Below are positions 27,454 through 35,434 of a DNA stretch of 61,613 bases, in pieces (the stretch's first letter is position 1; every line of letters begins with the position of its first letter). The position numbers and the translations under genes were made by a program. Origin of the DNA: Prevotella sp. (lineage in GTDB: Bacteria; Bacteroidota; Bacteroidia; Bacteroidales; Bacteroidaceae); NCBI GenBank assembly GCA_022764085.1, contig JALERP010000078.1, forward strand, positions 1 through 61,613, written 5' to 3'. The notes below the pieces were generated by a model, which did no database searches, had not been told where the DNA came from, and saw nothing but the letters and a program-made list of their open reading frames with translations.

Positions 27454-29253
27454 ATGAAACATCAGTTAAGAAGTGCCGTGTGCACTGAAGGTAGAAGGAT
27501 GGCAGGAGCAAGGGCTCTTTGGGTAGCCACTGGTATGAAGCGTGAACAGTTCGGCAAGCCTATCATTGCCGTCGTCAATTCGTTCACGCAGTTTGTTCCC
27601 GGTCATACCCACCTCCACGAGATTGGCCAGATTGTAAAACAGGAGATTGAATCCATGGGCTGCTATGCGGCTGAGTTCAATACCATCGCCATTGACGACG
27701 GTATTGCCATGGGGCACGACGGTATGCTCTATTCGCTGCCCTCTCGTGACATCATTGCCGACTCGGTGGAGTATATGGTCAACGCCCACAAGGCTGATGC
27801 CATGATTTGCATATCCAACTGCGACAAAGTGACTCCCGGTATGCTGATGGCTTCCATGCGTCTCAATATCCCCACGGTTTTCTGTTCTGGAGGTCCTATG
27901 GAGGCTGGACGATGGCGTGGCGAGAATGCCGACCTTATAACGGCTATGATAAAGGGTGCCGACCCATCTGTCAGCGACGAGGATATGGCTGAGATTGAAG
28001 GTTGCGCCTGTCCGGGGTGCGGCAGCTGCTCGGGTATGTTCACCGCCAACTCGATGAACTCGCTCACTGAGGCTATCGGTCTTTCGCTGCCAGGTAACGG
28101 CACTATCCTTGCAACCCACGAGAACCGCATCCAGCTTTTCCGTGATGCTGCCCGCCAGGTTGTCAAGAACGCGATGGCTTATTACGAGGACGGCGACGAG
28201 AGCGTGCTGCCCAAGAGCATTGCCACACGCAAGGCTTTCCTCAACGCCATGACACTTGATATAGCCATGGGCGGCAGTACAAATACTGTACTCCATCTAT
28301 TGGCTGTCGCACAGGAGGCTGGTGCCGACTTCAAGATGAGCGACATCGACGCGCTGAGCCGCAAGGTGCCTTGTCTATGCAAGCTCGCTCCCAACACCCA
28401 GAAGTACAGTGTGCAGGAGTGCGGTCGTGCCGGCGGTATCCTCGGCATACTCAGCGAGCTCAACAAGGGCGGTCTCATAGATGGTTCCGCTATCCGTGTG
28501 GATGGCAAGACTCTTGGCGAGCAAATGGAGAAATACGATATAACAAAAGCAAATATTGACCCTGAGGCAAACCGTATATACCAGACTGCACCCGGTCGCA
28601 AGTTCTCTACCAAGATGGGTAGCCAGAACGCGCAGTGGGGCGAGCTTGACACCGACCGTACCAATGGTTGCATCCGTGACCTCGAACACGCTTACACCAA
28701 GGACGGCGGTCTCGCCGTGCTCTTTGGAAATATTGCTCAGGACGGTTGTGTGGTCAAGACTGCCGGAGTGGACGAGAGTCTTTGGAAGTTCTCTGGCCCT
28801 GCCAAGGTTTTCGACTCTCAGGAAGATGCCTGTGAGGGTATCCTCGGCGGCAAGATTCAGGCTGGCGACTGTGTGGTAATCACCCACGAGGGTCCTAAGG
28901 GAGGTCCCGGTATGCAGGAGATGCTTTATCCCACCTCTTATATTAAGAGTATGCACCTCGGCAAGGAGTGCGCCCTTATCACCGACGGTCGATTCTCAGG
29001 CGGCACAAGTGGTCTGAGCATCGGACACATATCTCCCGAGGCGGCCTCTGGCGGTAATATCGGAAAAATCATTGATGGCGACATCATCGAGATAGATATC
29101 CCCAACCGTTCAATTAACGTACGTCTCTCCGACGAGGAACTTGCAGCCCGTGAGCAGCAGCCGCTGAAGCGCAACCGACAGGTGAGCAAGGCTCTCAAGG
29201 CCTACGCCCAGAGTGTGGCAAGTGCCGACAAGGGTGGAGTGAGGATGATTTAA
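27454..29253 (+). CDS. ilvD: Dihydroxy-acid dehydratase
   Basis: 599 residues. Fe-S enzyme that dehydrates 2,3-dihydroxy acids to the keto acids of valine and isoleucine. Cluster-region cysteines are seen at [11 protein letters not shown] (Cys123) and [13 protein letters not shown] (184-192); [11 protein letters not shown] and the C-terminal [23 protein letters not shown] are also typical. First gene of the ilvD-ilvB-ilvN-thioesterase-ilvC cluster. A 130-base gap with a palindromic repeat separates it from ilvB. Confidence 0.98.
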   Translation: MKHQLRSAVCTEGRRMAGARALWVATGMKREQFGKPIIAVVNSFTQFVPGHTHLHEIGQIVKQEIESMGCYAAEFNTIAIDDGIAMGHDGMLYSLPSRDIIADSVEYMVNAHKADAMICISNCDKVTPGMLMASMRLNIPTVFCSGGPMEAGRWRGENADLITAMIKGADPSVSDEDMAEIEGCACPGCGSCSGMFTANSMNSLTEAIGLSLPGNGTILATHENRIQLFRDAARQVVKNAMAYYEDGDESVLPKSIATRKAFLNAMTLDIAMGGSTNTVLHLLAVAQEAGADFKMSDIDALSRKVPCLCKLAPNTQKYSVQECGRAGGILGILSELNKGGLIDGSAIRVDGKTLGEQMEKYDITKANIDPEANRIYQTAPGRKFSTKMGSQNAQWGELDTDRTNGCIRDLEHAYTKDGGLAVLFGNIAQDGCVVKTAGVDESLWKFSGPAKVFDSQEDACEGILGGKIQAGDCVVITHEGPKGGPGMQEMLYPTSYIKSMHLGKECALITDGRFSGGTSGLSIGHISPEAASGGNIGKIIDGDIIEIDIPNRSINVRLSDEELAAREQQPLKRNRQVSKALKAYAQSVASADKGGVRMI

Positions 29254-29290
29254 AGCCTCACCCCCGGCCCCTCTCCAAGAGAGAGGGGAG
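29254..29290. repeat. GC-rich palindromic repeat after ilvD
   Basis: AGCCTCACCCCCGGCCCC continues into CTCTCC-AAGA-GAGAGGGG, a stem-loop. Its reverse complement matches 32 of 37 positions of the repeat inside ilvB (29429-29465), so both are copies of one element in opposite directions. It starts 1 base after the ilvD stop. Confidence 0.8.
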
Positions 29291-29383
29291 ATAATATGAC
29301 TTAACGGCGAGGGGCTAAAAGATTCTATTATGATTCTTATGCATCTCCTTATTTTTATATAATATATACATGAATATTAGATA

Positions 29384-31210
29384 ATGATGAAAACGACAAT
29401 AAATGATAATCAGGGCAAAAGCATTTCAACTCCCCTCTCTCATGGAGATGGGCCTGAGGTGAGGCCAGAGAAGCAGGGGGGAGAGACTTTGATTACCGGA
29501 GCTGAAGCACTGATGCGAGCCCTCAAGGAAGAGGGTGTTAAGACTATATTCGGATACCCCGGAGGTTCGATAATGCCGGTATTCGATGCCCTATATGACT
29601 ATACACGGGGCGAGAAGAAGGCATTCGACCATATACTCGTGCGCCACGAGCAGGCTGCCACCCACGCTGCCGAAGGATATGCAAGGGTTTGCGACGAAGT
29701 GGGAGTGTGTATCGTAACAAGCGGACCGGGTGCCACCAACACCCTAACCGGTGTTGCTGATGCCATGATGGACTCAACGCCCATCGTGGTCATAGCAGGA
29801 CAGGTGGGAGTGGGAGTGCTAGGAACTGATGCCTTCCAGGAGGTTGACCTCGTGGGTGTGGCACAGCCTATCTCTAAATGGAGCTACCAAATTCGACGTC
29901 CAGAGGATATAGCATGGGCAGTCAGCCGTGCTTTTTATATCGCACGCACTGGTCGGCCTGGTCCTGTCGTTCTCGACTTCCCGAAGAATGCACAGGTGGA
30001 CAAGACCGAATGGGTGCCCACAAAGGTGGATTTCGTGCGCAGCTATGTACCTTATCCCACGCCCGACCAGTCTGCAATCGAGCAGGCTGCCGAACTCATC
30101 AACAATGCCAAGCGTCCGTTGGTACTTGTAGGTCATGGTGTTGAACTGGGTGGCGCGCAGAACGAACTCGTGGAGTTTATCGAGAAGGCCGACATGCCTG
30201 CAGCCCGCACATTGCTCGGATTGTCAGCCCTGCCCACCGACCATCCCCTGAATATGGGTATGCTTGGTATGCACGGCAACTATGCTCCTAACATCAAGAC
30301 TCAGGAGGCGGATGTCATCGTTGCAGTGGGCATGCGTTTCAGCGACCGCGACACTGGCACGCCTTCTACATACGCAAGGCAGGCAAAGATTATCCACTTG
30401 GACATCGACAACTCAGAAATCAACAAGTGCATAAAGTCCGACGTGGCTGTTGTTGGCGATTGCAAGGTTACCCTTCCAGCCATTACCCGTCTGCTCAACA
30501 AGAATAACCATCGCGAGTGGCGCGACTCCTTTGCCGAGTACCATCAGCAGGAGGTTGACAAGGTAATCACCCCGGCCATACATCCCACGGATGGTCCGTT
30601 GCTTATGGGCGAGATTGTAAATGCGGTGGCTGAGGCTACAAAGGGCGATGCAGTGTTGGTAAATGATGTGGGTCAGAACCAGATGTTCTCATGCCGCTAT
30701 TTCAAGTATAACAAGAAGCGCTCGGTGGTCACCAGTGGCGGTCTTGGCACTATGGGCTTCGGACTTCCCGCGGCAGTGGGCGCCACCTTCGGAGCTCCCG
30801 ACCGCACCGTATGTATGTTTACCGGTGACGGTGGTTTCCAGATGAACATCCAGGAACTTGGAACTATCATGGAAAACCAGTGTCCCGTGAAGGTCATACT
30901 CATGAACAACAACTATCTCGGCAACGTGCGCCAGTGGCAGGACATGTTCTTCGGTCAGCGCAAGTCGTTCACCCGAATGCTCAATCCGCAGTATAAGCTC
31001 ATCGCCGACGCCTATCATATCCCATACGAGGTGGTTATAGACCGCAATGACCTCAAGGCAGCCGTAGAGAAGATGCTCGCTACCGACGGGCCGTTCATCC
31101 TCGAGTGTGCCGTCAAGGAAGAGGACAACGTTGCTCCTATGATTGCACCTGGGGCAAGTATCGACGAGATGATGCTGGAGATTAATATTGAAACAAAACT
31201 TGACTGTTAA
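29384..31210 (+). CDS. ilvB: Acetolactate synthase large subunit
   Basis: 608 residues. ThDP enzyme that condenses pyruvate with pyruvate or 2-ketobutyrate at the entry to branched-chain amino acids. Motifs: KTIFGYPGGSIMPVFDALYD, catalytic Glu in HILVRHEQAATHAAEGYAR, and the ThDP/Mg motif FTGDGGFQMNIQELGT. The core starts near residue 35 (ETLITGAEALMRAL). Residues about 16-35 (STPLSHGDGPEVRPEKQGGE) are encoded by a copy of the GC-rich palindromic repeat found after ilvD, so the N-terminal extension seems to be a repeat insertion tolerated in frame. Confidence 0.97.
   Translation: MMKTTINDNQGKSISTPLSHGDGPEVRPEKQGGETLITGAEALMRALKEEGVKTIFGYPGGSIMPVFDALYDYTRGEKKAFDHILVRHEQAATHAAEGYARVCDEVGVCIVTSGPGATNTLTGVADAMMDSTPIVVIAGQVGVGVLGTDAFQEVDLVGVAQPISKWSYQIRRPEDIAWAVSRAFYIARTGRPGPVVLDFPKNAQVDKTEWVPTKVDFVRSYVPYPTPDQSAIEQAAELINNAKRPLVLVGHGVELGGAQNELVEFIEKADMPAARTLLGLSALPTDHPLNMGMLGMHGNYAPNIKTQEADVIVAVGMRFSDRDTGTPSTYARQAKIIHLDIDNSEINKCIKSDVAVVGDCKVTLPAITRLLNKNNHREWRDSFAEYHQQEVDKVITPAIHPTDGPLLMGEIVNAVAEATKGDAVLVNDVGQNQMFSCRYFKYNKKRSVVTSGGLGTMGFGLPAAVGATFGAPDRTVCMFTGDGGFQMNIQELGTIMENQCPVKVILMNNNYLGNVRQWQDMFFGQRKSFTRMLNPQYKLIADAYHIPYEVVIDRNDLKAAVEKMLATDGPFILECAVKEEDNVAPMIAPGASIDEMMLEINIETKLDC
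29429..29487 (+). repeat. Palindromic repeat inside the ilvB coding start
   Basis: CTCCCCTCTCTC and GGGGGGAGAGAC arms flank GGAGATGGGCCTGAGGTGAG. It matches the inverted copy at 29254-29290 at 32 of 37 aligned positions and adds about 20 codons ahead of the conserved ilvB core. Confidence 0.75.
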
Positions 31211-31214
31211 GAGC

Positions 31215-31769
31215 ATGGAGAATAAACCAATGGAAGACAAGAAATTATATACGTTACTGGTATATTCGGAGAATATTGCCGGTATATTGAATCAGATAAC
31301 AGCCGTGTTCACTCGCCGGCAGGTTAACATAGAGAGTCTCAATGTATCGGCGTCGAGCATTCCTGGACTCCACAAATACACCATCACGGCATGGAGCAAC
31401 GAGTCGCAGATAGAGAAGATCACACGTCAGATAGAGAAGAAAATCGACGTGGTCAAGGCAACTTACTACACTGATGACGAACTGTATATCCGCGAGACAG
31501 GTCTTTACAAGCTATCCACGCCTATGGTGATGGAGAATCCGGAGATTTCCCGCACCGTGCGCCGCAACGATGCCTTTATGACAGAGGTGAACCCTACCTA
31601 CGTCATAGCGATGAAGTCGGGACGCACTGAGGAAATCATGGACCTCTACTACAAGCTCGACGAATTCGGCTGCATCCTCCAATATACACGCTCAGGACGC
31701 ATCGCCGTCACCCGCAGTGCCACTGAGGAAGTGACAAAACTTCTCGAGGAAAGAGAAAAAGGAAATTGA
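31215..31769 (+). CDS. ilvN: Acetolactate synthase small (regulatory) subunit
   Basis: 184 residues. Regulatory partner of IlvB that usually confers valine feedback inhibition. N-terminal ACT domain: YTLLVYSENIAGILNQITAVFTRRQVNIESLNVSASS (about 8-45) with the rest of the domain to about 85, followed by a second ACT-like C-terminal half. The ATG at 31215, four bases after the ilvB stop, is preferred; an earlier in-frame start at 31188 would lie within ilvB, and ATG 31230 is a further alternative. Confidence 0.95.
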   Translation: MENKPMEDKKLYTLLVYSENIAGILNQITAVFTRRQVNIESLNVSASSIPGLHKYTITAWSNESQIEKITRQIEKKIDVVKATYYTDDELYIRETGLYKLSTPMVMENPEISRTVRRNDAFMTEVNPTYVIAMKSGRTEEIMDLYYKLDEFGCILQYTRSGRIAVTRSATEEVTKLLEEREKGN

Positions 31770-31784
31770 AGATTTCTGAATTGA

Positions 31785-31840
31785 ACACAAAGACACTAAG
31801 AAACAGAGTTGTTCTCTGGATGCTTAGTGTCATTGTGTTT
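31785..31840 (+). other. Long intergenic hairpin after ilvN
   Basis: AACACAAAGACACTAAG (31785-31801) pairs with CTTAGTGTCATTGTGTT (31824-31840) with one mismatch, and an inner CAGAG/CTCTG stem fills the loop. The arm resembles the terminal inverted repeat of the elements at 37.0 and 60.8 kb. It may slow or process the operon transcript before the thioesterase. Confidence 0.7.
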
Positions 31841-31892
31841 GAATTTTATTAATAGTGTTATCCGGTTTTTATCTTCTCCAAAAAATAATGCT

Positions 31893-32711
31893 ATGGACAA
31901 AATAGGATCATATCTTTTTACGGCGGAGCCTTTCCACTGCGACTTCTCCAAGCGTCTGTTCATGGGACATTTAGGCAACCATATGCTAAATGCCGCCGAC
32001 TTCCACGCCACAGAGCGCGGATTCGGAATGGATTATCTAAATCCCATACATAAGACATGGGTGCTCTCGCGCCTTGCCATCGAGATGGATGAGATGCCAC
32101 TGCAATACACAAAGTTTTATGTGGAGACGTGGATAGAGAGCGCCATGAAGTATTTCACCAACCGTAACTTCCGTGTAGTGGGAGAGGACGGAAAGATCTA
32201 TGGCTACGGACGCAGCGTGTGGGCGATGATAGACACCGACACCCGTCAGCCACAGGATATCCTGGCCATTCACGACGGAGCCATCAAGGAATGGATAGCT
32301 GATGATGTGGCATGTCCCATTGCCAAGGGTTCAAGGGTGAAGATGGACAAAGACCTGCCTGTGGTGCGCACTATCGACACATATTATAATGATGTGGACG
32401 TCAACGGGCATATCAATTCCGTCAAGTACATCGAGCATGTGCTCGATCTCTTTCCGGTGGAGTGGTATAAGGAGTACGCCCTTAAGAGATTGGAGATTGC
32501 CTATGTGGCGGAAAGTCATGCCGGGGATAAGCTGATATTTAGAGCCCCCACAGCCCCCTCCCAACCTCCCCGAGGGGAGGAGTTAATAATACCTATAAGC
32601 ATTTCAAAACTCTCCCCCTCGGGGGAGTTGGTGGGGGGCAGTCCCTCACCATCTGTTGAGTCGGAGGGGGGCTTGTCTTGCCGTATTTCCCTAAAATTTG
32701 CAAAAAAGTGA
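31893..32711 (+). CDS. Acyl-ACP thioesterase (FatA/FatB-like)
   Basis: 272 residues. Releases fatty acids from acyl carrier protein. Two hot-dog repeats are visible: N-terminal MDKIGSYLFTAEPFHCDFSKRLFMGHLGNHMLNAADFHA, and a second with YYNDVDVNGHINSVKYIEHVLD, which carries the Asn/His catalytic motif (NGHINS). The ATG at 31893 is chosen; longer in-frame versions overlap the upstream hairpin. Residues about 217-260 are proline, serine and glycine rich and are encoded by an inverted pair of GC-rich repeat arms; the family's last strand then resumes as SCRISLKFAKK. Function may be retained because the insertion is after the active site. Its place in the ilv cluster is conserved in Bacteroidetes. 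Confidence 0.88.
   Translation: MDKIGSYLFTAEPFHCDFSKRLFMGHLGNHMLNAADFHATERGFGMDYLNPIHKTWVLSRLAIEMDEMPLQYTKFYVETWIESAMKYFTNRNFRVVGEDGKIYGYGRSVWAMIDTDTRQPQDILAIHDGAIKEWIADDVACPIAKGSRVKMDKDLPVVRTIDTYYNDVDVNGHINSVKYIEHVLDLFPVEWYKEYALKRLEIAYVAESHAGDKLIFRAPTAPSQPPRGEELIIPISISKLSPSGELVGGSPSPSVESEGGLSCRISLKFAKK
32552..32642 (+). repeat. Inverted pair of GC-rich repeats inside the thioesterase 3' end
   Basis: Left arm 32552-32583 (AGCCCCCTCCCAACCTCCCC, then GAGGGGAGGAGT) and right arm 32609-32642 (ACTCTCCCCCTCGGGGGAGT, then TGGTGGGGGGCAGT) are imperfect inverted copies. The A/T-rich spacer is 25 bases. The whole stretch is read in frame by the thioesterase gene. Confidence 0.8.
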
Positions 32712-32742
32712 AAGTAAATTTGGTTATTTCATATTAATTTTA

Positions 32743-32750
32743 TACTTTTG
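32743..32750 (+). promoter_or_regulatory. Putative -7 box (TACTTTTG) for ilvC
   Basis: TAnnTTTG match 137 bases before the ilvC ATG; implies ilvC can be transcribed apart from the upstream ilv genes. Confidence 0.6.
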
Positions 32751-32756
32751 CACCCC

Positions 32757-32886
32757 GAAATGAAAAGTTAACCCCTTGCCGTGCGCTCGTGCAGCGGATG
32801 GATGGACCGACAAGACGACTGCTTTTGGACAAGGCGGGCATGGTTCATAGGGATAGTAATAACAATTTAAACAATTAAGAACAATT
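32757..32886 (+). promoter_or_regulatory. Long 5' leader of ilvC
   Basis: About 130 bases between the likely start of transcription and the ilvC ATG, much longer than other leaders here (10-75 bases). It holds GC-rich short stems (CGCT/AGCG near 32785; CCTTG and CAAGG arms) and a purine-rich A/T stretch before the start codon. I recognise no known riboswitch or T-box. A 3-codon frame (Met-Lys-Ser) is present but has no branched-chain codons. Confidence 0.45.
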
Positions 32887-33936
32887 ATGGCAGAAATGAA
32901 TTTTGGTGGCGTTATCGAAACTGTAGTCACCAGCAAAGAGTTCTCATTGGAGAAAGCACGTGAAGTATTGAAGAATGAAACAATCGCCGTTATCGGCTAT
33001 GGTATCCAGGGACCTGGTCAGGCTTGCAACCTGCGCGACAACGGATTCAACGTTATCGTTGGACAGCGCGAGGGAAAAACCTACGAGAAAGCTAAGGCTG
33101 ACGGATGGGTGCCGGGAAAGACTCTCTTCTCTATCGAAGAGGCTGCTGAGAAGGGTACTATCGTGTGTATGCTTCTCTCTGATGCAGGACAGATTCAGGC
33201 TTGGCCAAAGATAAAGAAATATCTGACTCCGGGCAAGGCTCTCTATTATTCACATGGCTTTGCCATCAACTGGAGCGACCGTACTGGTGTTGTGCCTCCA
33301 GCTGATATTGATGTAATCATGGTTGCACCTAAGGGTTCGGGTACTTCCCTCCGCACTATGTTCTGCGAGGGACGCGGACTCAACTGCTCTTATGCCGTTT
33401 ATCAGGATGCTACGGGCAAGGCTGAGGAGAAGACCATCGCTTTCGGTATCGGTATCGGTGCCGGTTATATGTTCAAGACCACATTCCAGCGCGAGGCCAC
33501 TTCCGACCTCACTGGTGAGCGCGGTTCGCTGATGGGTGCCATAGAGGGTCTGCTTGAGGCTCAGTATGATGTTCTCCGCGAGAACGGCCACTCTCCCTCA
33601 GAGGCTTTCAACGAGACTGTTGAGGAGCTGACACAGAGTCTTATGCCTCTCTTCGCACAGAAGGGTATGGACTGGATGTACGCCAACTGTTCTACCACAG
33701 CTCAGCGTGGTGCATTGGATTGGGCTCCCCGTTTCCGCGACGCCATCAAGCCTGTTATGGAGTGGCTCTACTACTCAGTGAAGACTGGTAATGAGGCTCA
33801 GATTTCTATCGACAGCAACTCTAAGCCAGACTACCGCGATGGTCTCAACAAGGAGCTTGAGGCTATGCGCAACAAGGAGATGTGGCGTGCTGCCGAGACA
33901 GTGCGCAAGTTGCGTCCTGAGAATAGCAACGACTAA
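32887..33936 (+). CDS. ilvC: Ketol-acid reductoisomerase
   Basis: 349 residues. NAD(P)H-dependent isomeroreduction of acetolactate and acetohydroxybutyrate, the second step of valine/isoleucine synthesis. Rossmann motif IAVIGYGIQGPGQACNLRDNG near residue 33, then VAPKGSGTSLR and the C-terminal knotted domain with TSDLTGERGSLMGAIEGL and the metal-binding Asp/Glu residues. Single C-terminal domain, class I length. Closes the ilv cluster, with its own promoter and terminator. Confidence 0.97.
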   Translation: MAEMNFGGVIETVVTSKEFSLEKAREVLKNETIAVIGYGIQGPGQACNLRDNGFNVIVGQREGKTYEKAKADGWVPGKTLFSIEEAAEKGTIVCMLLSDAGQIQAWPKIKKYLTPGKALYYSHGFAINWSDRTGVVPPADIDVIMVAPKGSGTSLRTMFCEGRGLNCSYAVYQDATGKAEEKTIAFGIGIGAGYMFKTTFQREATSDLTGERGSLMGAIEGLLEAQYDVLRENGHSPSEAFNETVEELTQSLMPLFAQKGMDWMYANCSTTAQRGALDWAPRFRDAIKPVMEWLYYSVKTGNEAQISIDSNSKPDYRDGLNKELEAMRNKEMWRAAETVRKLRPENSND

Positions 33937-33960
33937 TTTCTCACGCATAAATAACTGCAA

Positions 33961-33994
33961 CGCCGGTTTCCGCAAGGAGACCGGCGTATTTTTA
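33961..33994 (+). terminator. Intrinsic terminator after ilvC
   Basis: CGCCGGTTTCC pairs with GGAGACCGGCG around a CGCAA-type loop, followed by TATTTTTAT. Confidence 0.88.
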
Positions 33995-34024
33995 TCTGTT
34001 ATCCAATATGTAATTCTCCTGTAA

Positions 34025-34071
34025 AGTGAATAGGGCAATCACTTGTCAGGTGAATAGGGCAATCACTTGTC
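34025..34071. repeat. Two 24-bp-period direct repeats
   Basis: GTGAATAGGGCAATCACTTG plus TC occurs twice with a period of 24, then a third partial unit starts GGGTGAAC. The unit contains the inverted ends GTGA/TCAC. The rest of the 33995-34241 gap is A/T-rich with an ACTCCTTAGGGAGT palindrome at 34171; no gene is seen. Confidence 0.8.
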
Positions 34072-34241
34072 GGGTGAACATAGTGTTGTAAATATGTGTG
34101 ATTTAATATTTTTTTTGGTGCATATATACAATAAATAAATGATTTTGCACTTATATAATAAAAGAGTGTCACTCCTTAGGGAGTTGCAAAATAAGACATT
34201 ATACATAATGCTTGCAGAAATTTCACAAGATAGATACCTGA

Positions 34242-35423
34242 ATGATTAATTGTAAGGAAAGAATAGAAGGACTGTTGTCCGACGTGACACGCGGCATATA
34301 CGAGAAGGAGACCGACGTGGCACTGGCTCTGCTGGCAGCGCTCGCCGGCGAGAGTATCATAATGTTGGGACTGCCGGGAACGGCGAAGTCAATGGTGGCT
34401 CGGCGTCTGAAGTCATGCTTCATGGATGCACGTGGATTCGAGTATCTTATGTCAAGGTTTTCTACACCCGACGAAATATTCGGACCAGTCAGCATCACTA
34501 TGCTTAAAACATCAGATAAATACGAGAGGGTCACTGATGGTTATCTGCCCACTGCTGATGTGGTTTTCCTCGACGAGATATGGAAGGCTGGGCCTGCAAT
34601 ACAGAACACCCTGTTGACGGTAATAAACGAGAAGGTTTTCCGCAACGGCGACCGCGAGATACGGCTTCCGCTCAAACTGCTTGTGGCGGCAAGCAATGAA
34701 CTCCCCACTAAGGGCGAGGGGCTTGAGGCACTGTGGGACCGCTTTGTCATACGTCTCGAAAGTTGCAGCATACGTCTTGAGCAGAACTTCAAGAAGATGC
34801 TCCTTGATGACGACAAGTATTCATCAGACGTTACAGCGCGTAATCCAATATCGCAAGAAGAATACGCTGAGTGGAAGAATGAAATCAGTAAGGTGCACAT
34901 ACCAGATACCGTTTTCCATGTAATATTCTCCATACGTCGCGCCTTGCAGGCAGTGAGAATTGATAACGATGAGCATCGCAGTGTGTATGTAAGCGACCGC
35001 AGATGGAAGAACATTGCCCGTTTGCTCAAGACCAGTGCCTTCGTGCACGACAGGTGTGGGGTGGAGAAGACTGACATGCTCTTCCTCCATCATTGCCTGT
35101 GGCAAGAGCCAGAGGAGCGCAATCCCATTCGTGATATCGTCGTGCGTTGTGTGTTCGACGAGGAGTCGTCGAAGATAGCTGACATCAAGGGAAGGATGGC
35201 TGATGACATACGCCGCCACCGCACCAATCCTCTATTTCGTGGGGCGTGTGATTATTCCTCAGAGATTGACCATCTTGCCGACAGGATTTCCAATATGGAG
35301 AGGACTGTAAACGGCAATATCTTCGTGTCGCCCGAGGAAAGGAAGATAATCACGGGATATTTGAAAGAAATGTATAAGGCTCTTGCCTTCCTGAGGCAGG
35401 ACATGATGAAACTGGAAGATTGA
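34242..35423 (+). CDS. ravA: MoxR-family AAA+ ATPase, RavA-like
   Basis: 393 residues. AAA+ ATPase of the RavA branch of MoxR proteins, thought to act as a chaperone with a von Willebrand partner. Walker A GLPGTAKS (43-50), Walker B VVFLDE (107-112), sensor 1 LLVAASNELP and the arginine region EALWDRFVIRLE are present. The C-terminal part (about 220-393) is helical and matches the RavA lid region. The stop overlaps or abuts the next gene, which encodes the vWA partner. E. coli RavA is about 500 residues, so this form is shorter and lacks the LARA insertion. Confidence 0.9.
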   Translation: MINCKERIEGLLSDVTRGIYEKETDVALALLAALAGESIIMLGLPGTAKSMVARRLKSCFMDARGFEYLMSRFSTPDEIFGPVSITMLKTSDKYERVTDGYLPTADVVFLDEIWKAGPAIQNTLLTVINEKVFRNGDREIRLPLKLLVAASNELPTKGEGLEALWDRFVIRLESCSIRLEQNFKKMLLDDDKYSSDVTARNPISQEEYAEWKNEISKVHIPDTVFHVIFSIRRALQAVRIDNDEHRSVYVSDRRWKNIARLLKTSAFVHDRCGVEKTDMLFLHHCLWQEPEERNPIRDIVVRCVFDEESSKIADIKGRMADDIRRHRTNPLFRGACDYSSEIDHLADRISNMERTVNGNIFVSPEERKIITGYLKEMYKALAFLRQDMMKLED

Positions 35424-35434
35424 ACAAACAGGGG

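Noticed and set aside
27466..28296. 276-codon open frame antisense to ilvD
   Set aside because: Shadow of a strongly conserved gene with high GC third positions; no start context.
32760..32771. Short frame Met-Lys-Ser in the ilvC leader, as an attenuator peptide
   Set aside because: It has no leucine, isoleucine or valine codons and no adjoining terminator/antiterminator pair.
34025..34071. Two direct repeats considered as a CRISPR remnant
   Set aside because: The units are adjacent with a 2-base gap, so there are no spacers, and no cas genes are present.
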